Positions 23,740 through 32,832 are shown, counted from the first letter of the stretch. The stretch is DNA of 50,232 bases from Bacteroidota bacterium (GCA_016192035.1 JACPUW010000025.1:1-50232), one strand, 5' to 3'. The notes: generated by a model not told the origin, from the letters alone. A program made the numbers and translations.

Positions 23740-25473
23740 GACCCGGTCATGAGCCGTGAGGCCCTGGCCATACAGGGTGCTTAGCACATATAGGCCAGGG
23801 GCCAGGTGCACCAGGTTTAGGGTGCTTTCATGTGTTTGAAAAAGTTCTGTTCCATTGAGCGCGAGCACCTTCACTACCTGTACCTGTGGGTAAGCTATGG
23901 TTACCGTGCCGCTGCTGGGGTTGGGATACACGCCATGTAGGTCGGTGGGCATATCGGTGCGTCCCAGTGCCATCCCCTCGGTTTCCACGCGGTATTCCAA
24001 TTCTTCCTGTGGTTGACAAGCCGCCTCATATCCTTCAAGAAAGCGTTCCTGGGCTGCATTGACGTATTTCAGATTGGTGGGCACTATTCCTTCTACTTTA
24101 TGGCCAAATGGCAAATAAAGGGTTTCAAAGGGCAGGTTGTTGGTCTTTTCGCTGTACATGCGCCCTTTTACCTTGTTTGATATTTCTATATGCCCGCTGC
24201 CAAACACGAAATAGTTGCCCATTTGGGCCTTTTCGTTGGTTATGGCATTGCCTATTATGGTCATGGAGTCGGCCGCCCCTGGGTTGACAAATAGTCCGTA
24301 TAGCTCCACCGTGTTGTTAAAGAAAGCGTTGTGTGGGCCATTGTATCCATGTGAGGCGTCCACCACCATGTTCTGCACCACATTGCCTTCAAAAAGGTTG
24401 GCAAAGGGGTAGTTGCCGTGTAGGACTATGTCGCCTGCTGCATCTTGGGGCAGGTTGGTGCCTTCCCAATACGGTTGGGTGGAGTAGTTGTAGCCCACCA
24501 CATTGCCATTGGCCCCGGCTTGCAGCAGTATGGCGTGGCGTAGATGCTGAAATATATTGTTCTGCACCAAGCAGCTACCAGTAGAAAACTGCAATACCAC
24601 ACCGTAGCCTTCACCGCCGCCGCCATATTTGTGTGATAGGCTAAAGTGGCAATTCTCCACGGATATGTGGCAGGAATTGCGCAGGTCCACATGGGCAAAA
24701 TTGGTGTAGCTGCCGGTTACATTGCGCACAAAACAATTCATGGCATAGTTGAGGAAGATATTGCTTGTCTGAGCGTCCGACGTATCCCGCCTAAGCACTT
24801 TTACACACTGAATGCCAGCGTACTCCACCGGATCTATTACGGCAATTTCCACCCCTTGGGCGGGATCCAGGTCTAGGCGCAGGGGTTCTGTTAGGGTCAG
24901 GGTATTGCCATCTATCTGCGCTATGCCCACTATTTGGCCTATACTGCCCTTAGCCCAATCAGATGTGGTCAAGTCGCTACTGGTGAGCGACAACCGAATC
25001 ACATCCCCTTTCACTAGACCATTGGTGCTGGGCAATACCACCTGCAACTCACCGCGCTGGGCAGGCTGTAGGAGCGCGTAGCGCTGGCCTTGGCGAAGGG
25101 TGCCCGTCATATTGATGGCATTGCCCAAGCCCCCCAGGTCAAATGCCATAATAGAACTGCTGCCCTCCCCTGCCAGCACCACCCTGCTGGGAAGGTTTAC
25201 AGGGCGAGTGAAAAGATAAACACCACGCCTGAATAACACAGTACCCCCCTGGCTGCCCAGTGATTCAATGGCAGCGGCCAGGCCATTGTCGGCGGCCTCC
25301 CGGCCAAAAGGATCTACTTCAAAATCACAAACATCCACAATTTTTGGGCTTATCACCTTGGCTATTACACCGCTGTTTTCCCAGTGGTACTTGCGCTGTC
25401 CTATGGGCCCACCGGCATAGGCCATATGGGCGGCGAGTAAACCAATCAAGAGTAGGGTTGATGTACGTTGCAT
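23728..25473 (-). CDS. T9SS-exported right-handed beta-helix protein
   Basis: A 581-residue secreted protein. A signal peptide (STLLLIGLLAAHMAYA) leads to a parallel beta-helix of the pectate-lyase type: the opening DNGLAAAIESLGSQGGTVLF is typical of pectate-lyase-3-like N-termini, and repeated coils follow (NIFLNYAMNCFVRN, HISVENCHFSLSH, SCLVQNNIFQHLRHAI). The last ~85 residues are a type A C-terminal sorting domain, with GVYPNPSSGTVTI and a final strand APGLYVLSTLYGQG, for export by the type IX secretion system. The first ATG of the open frame lies 51 nt further upstream, but only the chosen ATG opens a signal peptide. Activity on a polysaccharide is likely but the substrate is unknown. Confidence 0.9.
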   Translation of the reverse strand: MQRTSTLLLIGLLAAHMAYAGGPIGQRKYHWENSGVIAKVISPKIVDVCDFEVDPFGREAADNGLAAAIESLGSQGGTVLFRRGVYLFTRPVNLPSRVVLAGEGSSSIMAFDLGGLGNAINMTGTLRQGQRYALLQPAQRGELQVVLPSTNGLVKGDVIRLSLTSSDLTTSDWAKGSIGQIVGIAQIDGNTLTLTEPLRLDLDPAQGVEIAVIDPVEYAGIQCVKVLRRDTSDAQTSNIFLNYAMNCFVRNVTGSYTNFAHVDLRNSCHISVENCHFSLSHKYGGGGEGYGVVLQFSTGSCLVQNNIFQHLRHAILLQAGANGNVVGYNYSTQPYWEGTNLPQDAAGDIVLHGNYPFANLFEGNVVQNMVVDASHGYNGPHNAFFNNTVELYGLFVNPGAADSMTIIGNAITNEKAQMGNYFVFGSGHIEISNKVKGRMYSEKTNNLPFETLYLPFGHKVEGIVPTNLKYVNAAQERFLEGYEAACQPQEELEYRVETEGMALGRTDMPTDLHGVYPNPSSGTVTIAYPQVQVVKVLALNGTELFQTHESTLNLVHLAPGLYVLSTLYGQGLTAHDRVLIE

Positions 25474-25865
25474 ATCATTTGTTGTTTGAGTGTGGGAACA
25501 AATATTAATTTCTTGTCTATACAATATAGTGTTTTGTCGATGCTTTTTTACTCTTTATCGATTGATTTATTAAATTGGCCCCTGACCGCCCCATTGGCAT
25601 GTGCTGGACAATAGTTTCGATAAATTTTCGAGTTTGCCTTCACAGCCCCTGGGCCAGGGGCATATTAACAGGCGTTAAGCAGCCCAAGTAAGTGTGAAAA
25701 CCGAGAAATTCCCCAATTGGTCGATTCAATTCCCATTTGGCAAACACCAAGGCTAGTTTTGACCCCGCTTTCAGAGACAACCCTTCTTTTTAGCCAAAAA
25801 AATCACATTGATTTGTCGTGGAATTAAAATTGAGAAGGCACCTTTGAAACCGAAAAGCGCAAGTA
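25474..25865. other. 392-bp intergenic region
   Basis: This separates the divergent beta-helix gene and a small membrane-protein gene. It is AT-rich near the beta-helix start, so promoters for both are expected here. I see no RNA gene, terminator or convincing small ORF. Confidence 0.6.
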
Positions 25866-26060
25866 ATGTTAGAAAGGTTTAAAGGATTCAAGTTTCAGGG
25901 ACTGGCAATGGAGCTTACCCTTGTGCTCGTCAACGTGCTATTGGTATTGGCCCTTATCTTTTTGTGGACCAACCACAATCAAAACCAACAGGCCAAAGAC
26001 CAAAAGGAGTTTGAGTACAAATATGTAAGGGTGGGCGAAGAATCGCAAGGTTCTAAGTAA
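25866..26060 (+). CDS. Small single-pass membrane protein
   Basis: A 64-residue protein with a short basic N-terminus (MLERFKGFKFQG), one strong membrane helix (LTLVLVNVLLVLALIFLW) and a charged tail rich in Gln, Lys and Glu. Length, start context and the clean helix argue for a real gene. It is convergent with the M1 peptidase gene, 9 nt apart. No function can be assigned. Confidence 0.6.
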   Translation: MLERFKGFKFQGLAMELTLVLVNVLLVLALIFLWTNHNQNQQAKDQKEFEYKYVRVGEESQGSK

Positions 26061-26069
26061 ATCTACTCC

Positions 26070-27701
26070 CTAGGGACGGGCACTTGCGTTTTCAAACAAT
26101 AGATGTACATCAGGATCCACCTCAAGCCCCACTATAGGCGCCCCTGCCTGTAGCACCGCCACGGTTTTACGCTGGCCTATATGAACTGGGACAATGGCGG
26201 CATTTGAAGGCCCCAAAGCCCTAAGTTCCAACTCAAAATCAAACAGTTCCTTTTGGGTTTGCCGCACGGTCACTTCCATTTCGCCCTTTTTATTCGCTTT
26301 CCATGTTACCTTGAGCACAGGGTGCCCGGGCCGCTCCAACCATTGCCTAAAAAAGGGCCCGTAGTCGCTGCCGCTTAGATTGTTTACCACCCCTAGCAAA
26401 TCCCAGGTAGATGCATTGGCGTGCATGTATAGGCTATGGTAGGTGCGCATACAGTTCCAGAACATGGAATCACCCAGCCTATGGCGGAGCATGTGCAGAA
26501 ACCAACTGCCTTTTTCATACGAGTTCGGATTGAGCAGTTGGGTGAGTTCCGTTTGACGGGAGTCAATAACCGGTGCCTGGTACCTGTGGTGGAAACGGGC
26601 CACTTTGTCCCTATCGAGCCGCATTCTATTCATCAAGGTATCCCGGCCATAGGTTTCGGCCAAGTAGAGATGGGTAAAATAGGTGGCAAAGCCCTCACTG
26701 AGCCATATGTGGGGCCAGTGGCTCTCTGTGGCTGAATTGCCGAACCACTGGTGGGCTATCTCGTGGGCAATAAGGGCCTCCAGTCCTCCGTGGCCACTCA
26801 CCGAACCCTCATGGTAAAATATGCATGAAGCATTCTCCATACCACCGTAAAGCGTGGTGCTCTGCACATTGGCCAGTTTTTCATAGGGATATGGCCCTAG
26901 TTGGCCCACATACCACTCCAGGATTTGGCAGGCCGGCGCATAGTCAGCAAAACCCTGGAGGCTGAGCGCGTCATACACCCAGCTGGTAACCTCCACCTGC
27001 CCCACCATGCAGGGTGGTGATATGGCAAAATGGGCCAGTCCAATCACCATTACCTTGGTAGGCAGGGGTGTCAGGGTGGCGTACTCGGCATAGCGCAACC
27101 CCTCGTTCAAAAGGCTATCTACCAGGAGCTGTCCATTGGCTATGAGCGAATACCCAGAGGGATAGGTGACCTTATAGGTAACCGTAGCCTTGTCGCTGGG
27201 GTGGTCGGCGCAAGGAAACCAAAGGTGCGCGCGGTTTGGCCAATTGTCGGCAAATAGGGTAGGTTCACCAAATGCGTTTTCTGATAAAATAAGGCCATCT
27301 CTTGGCTTTCCGGAGTAGGCCACCTCCACTTCATACTCCTGGCCTTCCATGAGTGGGTTATCCAGGCGAATTTCCAAGCGGTCGTCTAGGGCAGCCCATT
27401 GCGCCATGCCTGGCATGTGCAGGTAATGTACCCGCATGGAGCCTTGGTTATTGGGCGCACAGCCAAAATCAAGGTAAAAGACCGAAACACAGGCTTTGGC
27501 ATAAAACCGGATGCGCGCCTTGCCCGCTATTTCTTGTGAAAAACGGCCTAGGTGAAATCCCAGCTCATAGTGTGACACGTCTATGTAAGATAGGTGGTTA
27601 GGCTGCCCAGCGGCCAGGCCCGACCACAGGGCCAATAGCCCGGCCGAAATAAGGCGCCTAGCCCTGTTGGTATGGCCCAATGGCATCTTTGGTAAATTCA
27701 T
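26070..27701 (-). CDS. M1 family metallopeptidase (aminopeptidase N-like)
   Basis: A 543-residue exported zinc aminopeptidase. After a signal peptide (ISAGLLALWSGLAAG) comes a beta-sandwich N-domain, the exopeptidase motif YGGMENASC (GGMEN, about residues 286-290), the zinc motif HEIAHQWFG (about 313-321) and the third ligand Glu in WLSEGFATYF (about 336). The ERAP-type C-terminal domain is absent, as in short Bacteroidota M1 proteins. The start is the ATG preceded by ACAGGAAAC; a second ATG lies five codons later. Either start lies inside the 3' end of the cupin gene (44 or 29 nt overlap), so the two are coupled. It should trim peptides in the periplasm. Confidence 0.92.
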   Translation of the reverse strand: MNLPKMPLGHTNRARRLISAGLLALWSGLAAGQPNHLSYIDVSHYELGFHLGRFSQEIAGKARIRFYAKACVSVFYLDFGCAPNNQGSMRVHYLHMPGMAQWAALDDRLEIRLDNPLMEGQEYEVEVAYSGKPRDGLILSENAFGEPTLFADNWPNRAHLWFPCADHPSDKATVTYKVTYPSGYSLIANGQLLVDSLLNEGLRYAEYATLTPLPTKVMVIGLAHFAISPPCMVGQVEVTSWVYDALSLQGFADYAPACQILEWYVGQLGPYPYEKLANVQSTTLYGGMENASCIFYHEGSVSGHGGLEALIAHEIAHQWFGNSATESHWPHIWLSEGFATYFTHLYLAETYGRDTLMNRMRLDRDKVARFHHRYQAPVIDSRQTELTQLLNPNSYEKGSWFLHMLRHRLGDSMFWNCMRTYHSLYMHANASTWDLLGVVNNLSGSDYGPFFRQWLERPGHPVLKVTWKANKKGEMEVTVRQTQKELFDFELELRALGPSNAAIVPVHIGQRKTVAVLQAGAPIVGLEVDPDVHLLFENASARP

Positions 27702-28032
27702 TGGTAATGTTTCCTGTGTTGCGGGTGCCCACGGGTTCAAAAAGAAGGATAACCGCCCCGTGCGTGGACTCGGGGCAGTGGTCCATGCCACGCGGCACCA
27801 CCAGCATATCCCCGGTGGCCAGCTGCCGGTCAAATCCTGAAAAATGGATGGTCAAGTCTCCTTGCAATACCATAAACATCTCATCCTGATCGTCGTGCCT
27901 ATGCCAAGTAAACTGGCCTTTAACCCTGGCGAGTTTTACCTCTTGGCCGTTTAATGAAGCCAGTATTTGTGGGCTCCACAGGTCAGTTATGCCATTGGCC
28001 CTATGCAGAGGGTGAATCACTTGCGGTTCCAT
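27658..28032 (-). CDS. Small cupin domain protein
   Basis: A 124-residue single-domain cupin. Motif 1 is the HxH-containing segment WHRHDDQDEMFMVLQGDLTI, motif 2 is GDMLVVPRGMDHCPES. The two His, Glu and last His supply a metal site. Small cupins of this kind are often sugar isomerases, dioxygenases or sensors; nothing here decides which. The 3' end overlaps the M1 peptidase start by 44 nt, and a small membrane-protein gene lies 10 nt upstream, so these belong to one minus-strand operon beginning with the SpoU methyltransferase. Confidence 0.9.
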   Translation of the reverse strand: MEPQVIHPLHRANGITDLWSPQILASLNGQEVKLARVKGQFTWHRHDDQDEMFMVLQGDLTIHFSGFDRQLATGDMLVVPRGMDHCPESTHGAVILLFEPVGTRNTGNITNEFTKDAIGPYQQG

Positions 28033-28042
28033 AGGAGGGCAT

Positions 28043-28372
28043 TTATTTATATGCGTCGTGGTACAGTTTTAATATCCCCATAATTCCCAGCCAGTTGCAG
28101 CTCACTATAAGGGCAATGATCCTTTGGCCTTCAGGTGTAACCAATCCCCATTTGGCAATTGGAGGAAAGTGCACATTGATAAGCACCAACAGAAACACAA
28201 ATCCGAGTGAAACAAGCCAATAAGAAAGTCTTCCAAGTGCGGCCATGGCGGTAATCAAGGCCACCAGGACAAAAATGCCCGCCCAATATGCCCCTTCATC
28301 CCCAGATGACTGCCACAAAGCCAAGCCCATAAAGGCCAAGGCTGGAAGGAAGTATATGTGCCGCGTTTTCAA
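28043..28372 (-). CDS. Small multi-pass membrane protein
   Basis: A 109-residue protein with about four hydrophobic helices (IYFLPALAFMGLALW, YWAGIFVLVALITAMAAL, YWLVSLGFVFLLVLIN and IIALIVSCNWLGIMGIL). I recognise no family. Its start codon overlaps the stop of the RNA methyltransferase gene in an ATGA overlap, which indicates coupled translation. Confidence 0.75.
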   Translation of the reverse strand: MKTRHIYFLPALAFMGLALWQSSGDEGAYWAGIFVLVALITAMAALGRLSYWLVSLGFVFLLVLINVHFPPIAKWGLVTPEGQRIIALIVSCNWLGIMGILKLYHDAYK

Positions 28373-29130
28373 ATTGGCCCAAAAGTATTCAAACCCTCGT
28401 GCAATGGCACAAGCCTATCGAGTATGATGCCGGTGGCCACGGCGGCATTTAGGGATTCGGCGCTTCCCCTGCGGGGAATGGTTATCTTATGGTGGCAGTG
28501 CGCTGCCACCTCAGTGCCAATGCCATTGTGTTCCCCTCCAATGACCAAGCTATATCCTTGGGCCATAGGCAGTGGTTCATAGATGCTTGTACCATTTAGA
28601 AACGCGCCCACTACCAGGGGGTTCCAGGGAACGGTATGTGCCTGGGCGTGGTGCACCACCGCCACCCTAAACACGCTGCCCATACTGGCCTGCACCACCT
28701 TGGGGTTGTAGGTATCCACGCAATTGTTGATGCAGTCTATGCGGTTAAGCCCATACCAGTCGGCCAAGCGGATGATGGAACCCAAGTTGCCAGGGTCTGA
28801 AATGCCGTCGAGCACCAGGTGCATGGGCCCCGGCAGGGGTGGGGGTTCTTGTGGCATATGGACCACGGCCAGGCCGTAGTGGGGCTGCCTAAGCAATGAA
28901 ATCCTTTCCAGTGCTTTCTGGTCCACCAGCACCGCTTGCATAGGGGCATTGTCAACCAGGGATAGCAAGTAGCACTGGGCAATTTTGAAGTCTGAAGCGA
29001 ACAATTCAGCTAGTACCTTGCGCCCTTCGGCAATAAACAGTTTGTGGCTGTCGCGGAATTTTTTTAAGCCGAGCGACTTGATGTGTTTGATTTGATTTTT
29101 AGACAATCCTTGAAGCGGTTCCAATTCCAT
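28369..29130 (-). CDS. TrmH/SpoU family RNA 2'-O-methyltransferase
   Basis: A 253-residue SPOUT enzyme that methylates ribose 2'-OH of tRNA or rRNA with SAM. An L30e-like N-terminal substrate domain (LSKNQIKHIKSLGLKKFRD) is followed by the knotted catalytic domain with motif 1 DPGNLGSIIRLADWYG, motif 2 LVIGGEHNGI and motif 3 IPRRGSAESLNAAVATGI. The arrangement fits the TsnR/RlmB-like group; the exact target is not readable from sequence. The N-terminus is conserved, so the 48-nt overlap with the 5' end of the divergent Omp85 gene seems real. It heads the operon with the small membrane protein, cupin and M1 peptidase. Confidence 0.93.
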   Translation of the reverse strand: MELEPLQGLSKNQIKHIKSLGLKKFRDSHKLFIAEGRKVLAELFASDFKIAQCYLLSLVDNAPMQAVLVDQKALERISLLRQPHYGLAVVHMPQEPPPLPGPMHLVLDGISDPGNLGSIIRLADWYGLNRIDCINNCVDTYNPKVVQASMGSVFRVAVVHHAQAHTVPWNPLVVGAFLNGTSIYEPLPMAQGYSLVIGGEHNGIGTEVAAHCHHKITIPRRGSAESLNAAVATGIILDRLVPLHEGLNTFGPI

Positions 29131-31350
29131 ATTTGGCTTCTTCTACTATGCTTGGTGAGCCTGGCGGGCTGCACGGTATTTACCCATGTGCCCAAGGGCC
29201 AGCATCTGGTAACGAAAGTACGGATAAAGGGTGCGCCCAATGCCCACCGGGAAGGCCTAATGGGCATAGTGGAGGAAAAACCCAATACAAGGATATTGGG
29301 CGTATGGCGTTTGCGCACGCGCAATTGGTATGTTCAACAAACGATTAGAAAAAACGATGACAAGCCCACCATATGGGAACCCCCTACATACCACACCGAT
29401 GAAGGGACCCTGAGGACTAGCCAAAAAATGGAACAATACCTCAAAAACAATGGCTACTTCAATGCAGGGGTGGAATACAGTGTGGCTTTTGGCGGTTTGA
29501 GGGACAAAAAGGCCAGGATAACCTATGAGGTGAGCCGCCACAAGCCCTATACCATAGCTGAGGTGCTGCGGAGCGTAGAAGACAAAGACCTATATGAAAT
29601 AGTAGAGCGGGATAAGGCCAACAGCTTGATAAAGAGCCGTAAGGTATTTAACACTGACCAATTGGTGGCAGAGCGTGAGCGGCTCCTCTTTTTGCTGCGC
29701 AATGCCGGATACTACCGTTTTAGCCGCGAATACATCTATTTTGACCTGGACTCAAGCAAGGGCAACCACCAAATAGATATACGGATAGGGATAAAAAACC
29801 CCGAAGTGTATCAAAGGCACCAACCCTATAGGGTTGGCAAGATGTATTTTGTGGAGAAGGATGCACCCGACAGCCACACGGTGGAGATAGCACCCGGGCT
29901 ATATAGGGCCGGGGCCAACAACCGGTTTGTGGACGAACTGCTCATGCAGGCGCTGGCCATACACCCCGGCGATACCTATAACCAGGATGAGGTGCAGGCC
30001 ACCCTGCGCAACCTCCGAAACATACAACTGTATGAGTATGTGGATGTGGCATTTGAATTAAAAGACCACGAAGGGGACACGGGACTTGTGGACTTGCGTT
30101 TCCTCCTGTCGCCTTATATGCGAAGGAGCATACAGGCACAGGCCGAGACCATTACATCAGAGCAAAACCGCGCAGCAGGCTCGCCGGGCAGGCTTTATGG
30201 TCTAGCGGGCTCACTGGTGTACCGCGACGTAAATTTTGCGAACAGGGGCATACAAATGGAGACCCGGCTGCGAATGGCTTGGGAAGCAAGCGGGGACGAT
30301 AACAAAGGGCTATCCAATTACGAGGCCAACATAGCCAATACCTATTACTTTGCTAGGCCTTTTCTGGGCAAAGTGATACCCACGGGCCTATTGTCCCACA
30401 TCGCCCGTTCGTCGGTCAACCTATCGGGGATCTATGAATCCAATCCCGATTTTAGCCGCACCACCGCCACGGTGGGCCTGGCTTACCAGCTGCTGCATGG
30501 CAGGTTTAAGCACTACGTGCTGCCCATAGACTTTAACATGGTCAGTAGCCTCCCTGTTGGTGCATTTGCTACAACAGTGGAAGAAAACCCAGCATTGAAA
30601 AACCTGTTTGACAACCACATCATTTGCGGTGCACGGTGGGGCATGTACTACAGCAATAACGTGATAGGCTCCAAGAGAAACCATGTGGAGTTGTCGGCCA
30701 ACATACTGGAGGTGGCCGGAAACCTGTTTTACCTGGTGGAGAATGTCACCAATACGGTGGTGGATGATCTGAAATATTTTCAGTACTTGAAGTTTGACTA
30801 TGACTTGCGCTACCACCTACACACCTTTTGGGACAATGAGGTGGTCTATAGGGTCTATGTGGGCATGATACACCCATATGGCAACACTCCCAACGAGGTG
30901 CCATATGAAAAACGGTACTATACCGGCGGGGCCAACAGTGTAAGGGGGTGGCGACTGCGCCAATTGGGGCCAGGAAAATATGACGGTAGTGAAGAATGGG
31001 TGTTTTACCACTCAGGCAACATCCGCTTGGAAGCCAATATGGAGTATAGGTTTTCCATATCAAACCTGCTAAAAATGGCGGCGTTTGTAGATGCCGGCAA
31101 TGTGTGGAACAGTGATGTGTCACATTTTGATGAAATCCTCCTTGTTGAAAAAGGCGCCTGGCCCAAATGGGGCTTTTACAAGGAGCTGGCAGTAGCCGGT
31201 GGCCTGGGGTTCCGGTTTGACTTTACCTATTTTGTGTTTAGGACCGATGTTGGGTTGCCCCTGTATAAACCCTACAAGGAAGCTTGGTTTAAGTATGGTG
31301 TGGTTATGAATGATGTTCAACTAAATGTGGGCATTGGGTATCCTTTCTAA
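29083..31350 (+). CDS. BamA/TamA-family (Omp85) outer-membrane protein
   Basis: A 755-residue outer-membrane protein. The N-terminus has a hydrophobic segment and a lipobox-like LAGC (Cys30), so it may be a lipoprotein. Two or three POTRA-like domains follow (about 40-330; for example RTSQKMEQYLKNNGYFNAGV and TYNQDEVQATLRNLRNIQLY). The C-terminal D15 barrel (about 340-755) contains the strand YTGGANSVRGWRLRQLGPG, the conserved lid-loop RGW motif, and ends VQLNVGIGYPF. Related proteins insert or export outer-membrane proteins. The only in-frame ATG lies inside the divergent SpoU gene; a TTG at 29110 is an alternative that shortens the overlap. Confidence 0.92.
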   Translation: MFDLIFRQSLKRFQFHIWLLLLCLVSLAGCTVFTHVPKGQHLVTKVRIKGAPNAHREGLMGIVEEKPNTRILGVWRLRTRNWYVQQTIRKNDDKPTIWEPPTYHTDEGTLRTSQKMEQYLKNNGYFNAGVEYSVAFGGLRDKKARITYEVSRHKPYTIAEVLRSVEDKDLYEIVERDKANSLIKSRKVFNTDQLVAERERLLFLLRNAGYYRFSREYIYFDLDSSKGNHQIDIRIGIKNPEVYQRHQPYRVGKMYFVEKDAPDSHTVEIAPGLYRAGANNRFVDELLMQALAIHPGDTYNQDEVQATLRNLRNIQLYEYVDVAFELKDHEGDTGLVDLRFLLSPYMRRSIQAQAETITSEQNRAAGSPGRLYGLAGSLVYRDVNFANRGIQMETRLRMAWEASGDDNKGLSNYEANIANTYYFARPFLGKVIPTGLLSHIARSSVNLSGIYESNPDFSRTTATVGLAYQLLHGRFKHYVLPIDFNMVSSLPVGAFATTVEENPALKNLFDNHIICGARWGMYYSNNVIGSKRNHVELSANILEVAGNLFYLVENVTNTVVDDLKYFQYLKFDYDLRYHLHTFWDNEVVYRVYVGMIHPYGNTPNEVPYEKRYYTGGANSVRGWRLRQLGPGKYDGSEEWVFYHSGNIRLEANMEYRFSISNLLKMAAFVDAGNVWNSDVSHFDEILLVEKGAWPKWGFYKELAVAGGLGFRFDFTYFVFRTDVGLPLYKPYKEAWFKYGVVMNDVQLNVGIGYPF

Positions 31351-31394
31351 ATGCCTGGTTTGGGCAGGGTACTGGGCCTATGTCAAGCATTGGT

Positions 31395-31570
31395 AAAAGG
31401 TAGAAGGTAGAAGGTGGAAGGTGGAAATTAGAAGGTAGAAGGTAGAAGGTAGAAATTAGAAGGTGGAAGGTGGAAGGTAGAAGGTAGAAGGTAGAAGGTA
31501 GAAGGTAGAAGGTAGAAGGTGGAAGGTGGAAGGTGGAAGGTAGAAGGTAGAAGGTGGAAGGTGGAAATTT
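31395..31570 (+). repeat. Heptamer tandem repeat GAAGGT(A/G), about 25 units
   Basis: About 176 bp of 7-bp units, GAAGGTA and GAAGGTG, with GAAATTA variants at intervals. The array directly precedes the four-helix-bundle gene, and related sequence in inverted orientation follows that gene. No coding frame is open across it in a meaningful way. Confidence 0.95.
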
Positions 31571-31593
31571 GACAATAAATTAGAAGTTAAAAA

Positions 31594-31944
31594 ATGAGTA
31601 AGGAATTACAGGATAGAACTAAAAAGTTTTCATTATCAATAATTGATTTGGTAGAACGGATGGATTATTCGATTACCAAAAAAGTGGTGATGAATCAGTT
31701 GGTTAGAAGTGCCACTTCGGTTGGTGCAAATTATAGAGCAGCTAATAGAGCTAGAAGTGATAGGGAGTTTATATCTAAAATGAATATAGTTCTAGAAGAA
31801 ATAGACGAATGCTGCTTTTGGCTGGAAATCATACAAGAACGGCAATGGATGAATGATGATCTTGAAATAAAAGAAGCAAATGAACTTACAGCTATATGTG
31901 TTACTATTATTAAAAAAATGAACACCAAACTTTCTCACAAATAA
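31594..31944 (+). CDS. Four helix bundle protein (23S rRNA IVS / bAvd-like)
   Basis: A 116-residue protein of the family found in 23S rRNA intervening sequences and related to the Avd accessory protein of diversity-generating retroelements. Hallmarks are the opening LQDRTKKFSLSIIDLVERM, the core QLVRSATSVGANYRAANRA and the helix ISKMNIVLEEIDECCFWLE. It is AT-rich compared with its neighbours and is bordered by AGAAGG-type repeats in opposite orientations, consistent with a mobile unit inserted in the chromosome. No rRNA or reverse transcriptase is nearby. RNA or nucleoprotein binding is suspected for the family, but the role is unknown. Confidence 0.93.
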   Translation: MSKELQDRTKKFSLSIIDLVERMDYSITKKVVMNQLVRSATSVGANYRAANRARSDREFISKMNIVLEEIDECCFWLEIIQERQWMNDDLEIKEANELTAICVTIIKKMNTKLSHK

Positions 31945-31988
31945 CTCCTTCCTTCATACTTCTGTCTTCTAACTTCTACCTTTCTATG
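31945..31988 (-). repeat. Inverted GAAGG-type repeat after the four-helix-bundle gene
   Basis: Read on the minus strand, this segment gives GAAAGGTAGAAGTTAGAAGA and a GAAGG-rich remainder, matching the heptamer array and the TAGAAGTTA next to the start codon on the other side. The gene therefore lies between inverted repeats. Confidence 0.6.
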
Positions 31989-32029
31989 GCCTAATACCGC
32001 TCCAGCTTCTGCCATTTTATCTTCGCCCC

Positions 32030-32338
32030 ATGTTCACTCACCTATTTACACCGTGTTGCAAGGCATTTATCCCCATTTTCTTAGCCTTGGGCCCTTTTTC
32101 ATTTCAGGCTATTGCGCAACAAGGCAGCTTGGGCAGCCACCAGGCCGACACCAGTTCCGTTCAGCCAGATACATCGTTGGCACAAGCCATTGAAAATGAC
32201 CTACCCATAGCTGCCAAACCTTCCATAGCGCCGTACGTGATGAACAATCGCCTTCCGGTACCCATTGGGGTAATCGTTTTTGCCCTGGTTTTCGTGGGAT
32301 TGGTGGTTTTCCTGCTATACAAATACAAGGTGCTATAA
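32030..32338 (+). CDS. Small exported or membrane protein
   Basis: A 102-residue protein with a signal-like N-terminus (FIPIFLALGPFSFQAIAQ), a polar middle part (about residues 30-70) and a C-terminal membrane helix (VPIGVIVFALVFVGLVVFLLY) followed by a short basic tail. The composition looks coding. Its function is unknown. It is convergent with the YkgJ-like gene, 11 nt apart. Confidence 0.6.
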   Translation: MFTHLFTPCCKAFIPIFLALGPFSFQAIAQQGSLGSHQADTSSVQPDTSLAQAIENDLPIAAKPSIAPYVMNNRLPVPIGVIVFALVFVGLVVFLLYKYKVL

Positions 32339-32349
32339 ACCAAAATAGG

Positions 32350-32832
32350 TTATGCGCCCACTTGGTAGTGTATAGCCAGCCGCTCCAGCACCATGCCCAC
32401 TGCCGGGCATATGGGCAGGTTGCGCAGGGCCAGGTCGAGTTTATTGTGCATTTTCCGGTGATTGGTATGCGGGTATTCCCTACAGGCCTTAGGCCTGTGT
32501 TCATATACGCTGCACCTATTGTCAGGCCCCAAAAAAGCACAAGGGGTAGATTTAAGGGCATAAATGCCATCGGTGTCTAAGTGCAGGTACCGGTCTATAA
32601 AATTCCTGGTTTTCATGCGCAATGCGCTGGCCAGTAGCTCAATATCAGGCTGGAAAAACATGGGGCTGGTTGTTTTGCAACAATTGGCACATGCCAGGCA
32701 ATCTACTTGGCCAAAAACCGTCCCGTGCGCCAAGGCAAATTGGTGGTCCAAGTCTCTGGGTTTGCGTTTTTTAATGACCTGTACCGTTCTCACGGGCCAA
32801 TTCCCTTGGGATTCCTGCCGTTTCGATTTCAC
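32350..32832 (-). CDS. YkgJ family cysteine cluster protein
   Basis: A 160-residue metal-cluster protein. It has CLACANCC (the first Cys group), then CAFLGPDNRCSVYEHRPKAC and CREYP, and a last Cys in LPICPAV. This is the CxxCxxCC plus CxxYxxRPxxC layout of the YkgJ/DUF3109 superfamily, predicted to bind Zn or Fe-S. The start is a GTG that overlaps the stop of the preceding gene by 4 nt (GTGA); the longer frame from an ATG would run 108 nt into that gene. It is the last gene of a three-gene redox operon. Confidence 0.88.
   Translation of the reverse strand: MKSKRQESQGNWPVRTVQVIKKRKPRDLDHQFALAHGTVFGQVDCLACANCCKTTSPMFFQPDIELLASALRMKTRNFIDRYLHLDTDGIYALKSTPCAFLGPDNRCSVYEHRPKACREYPHTNHRKMHNKLDLALRNLPICPAVGMVLERLAIHYQVGA

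Noticed and set aside
31395-31570. CRISPR array
   Set aside because: The units are 7 bp and contiguous, without spacers, and there are no cas genes.
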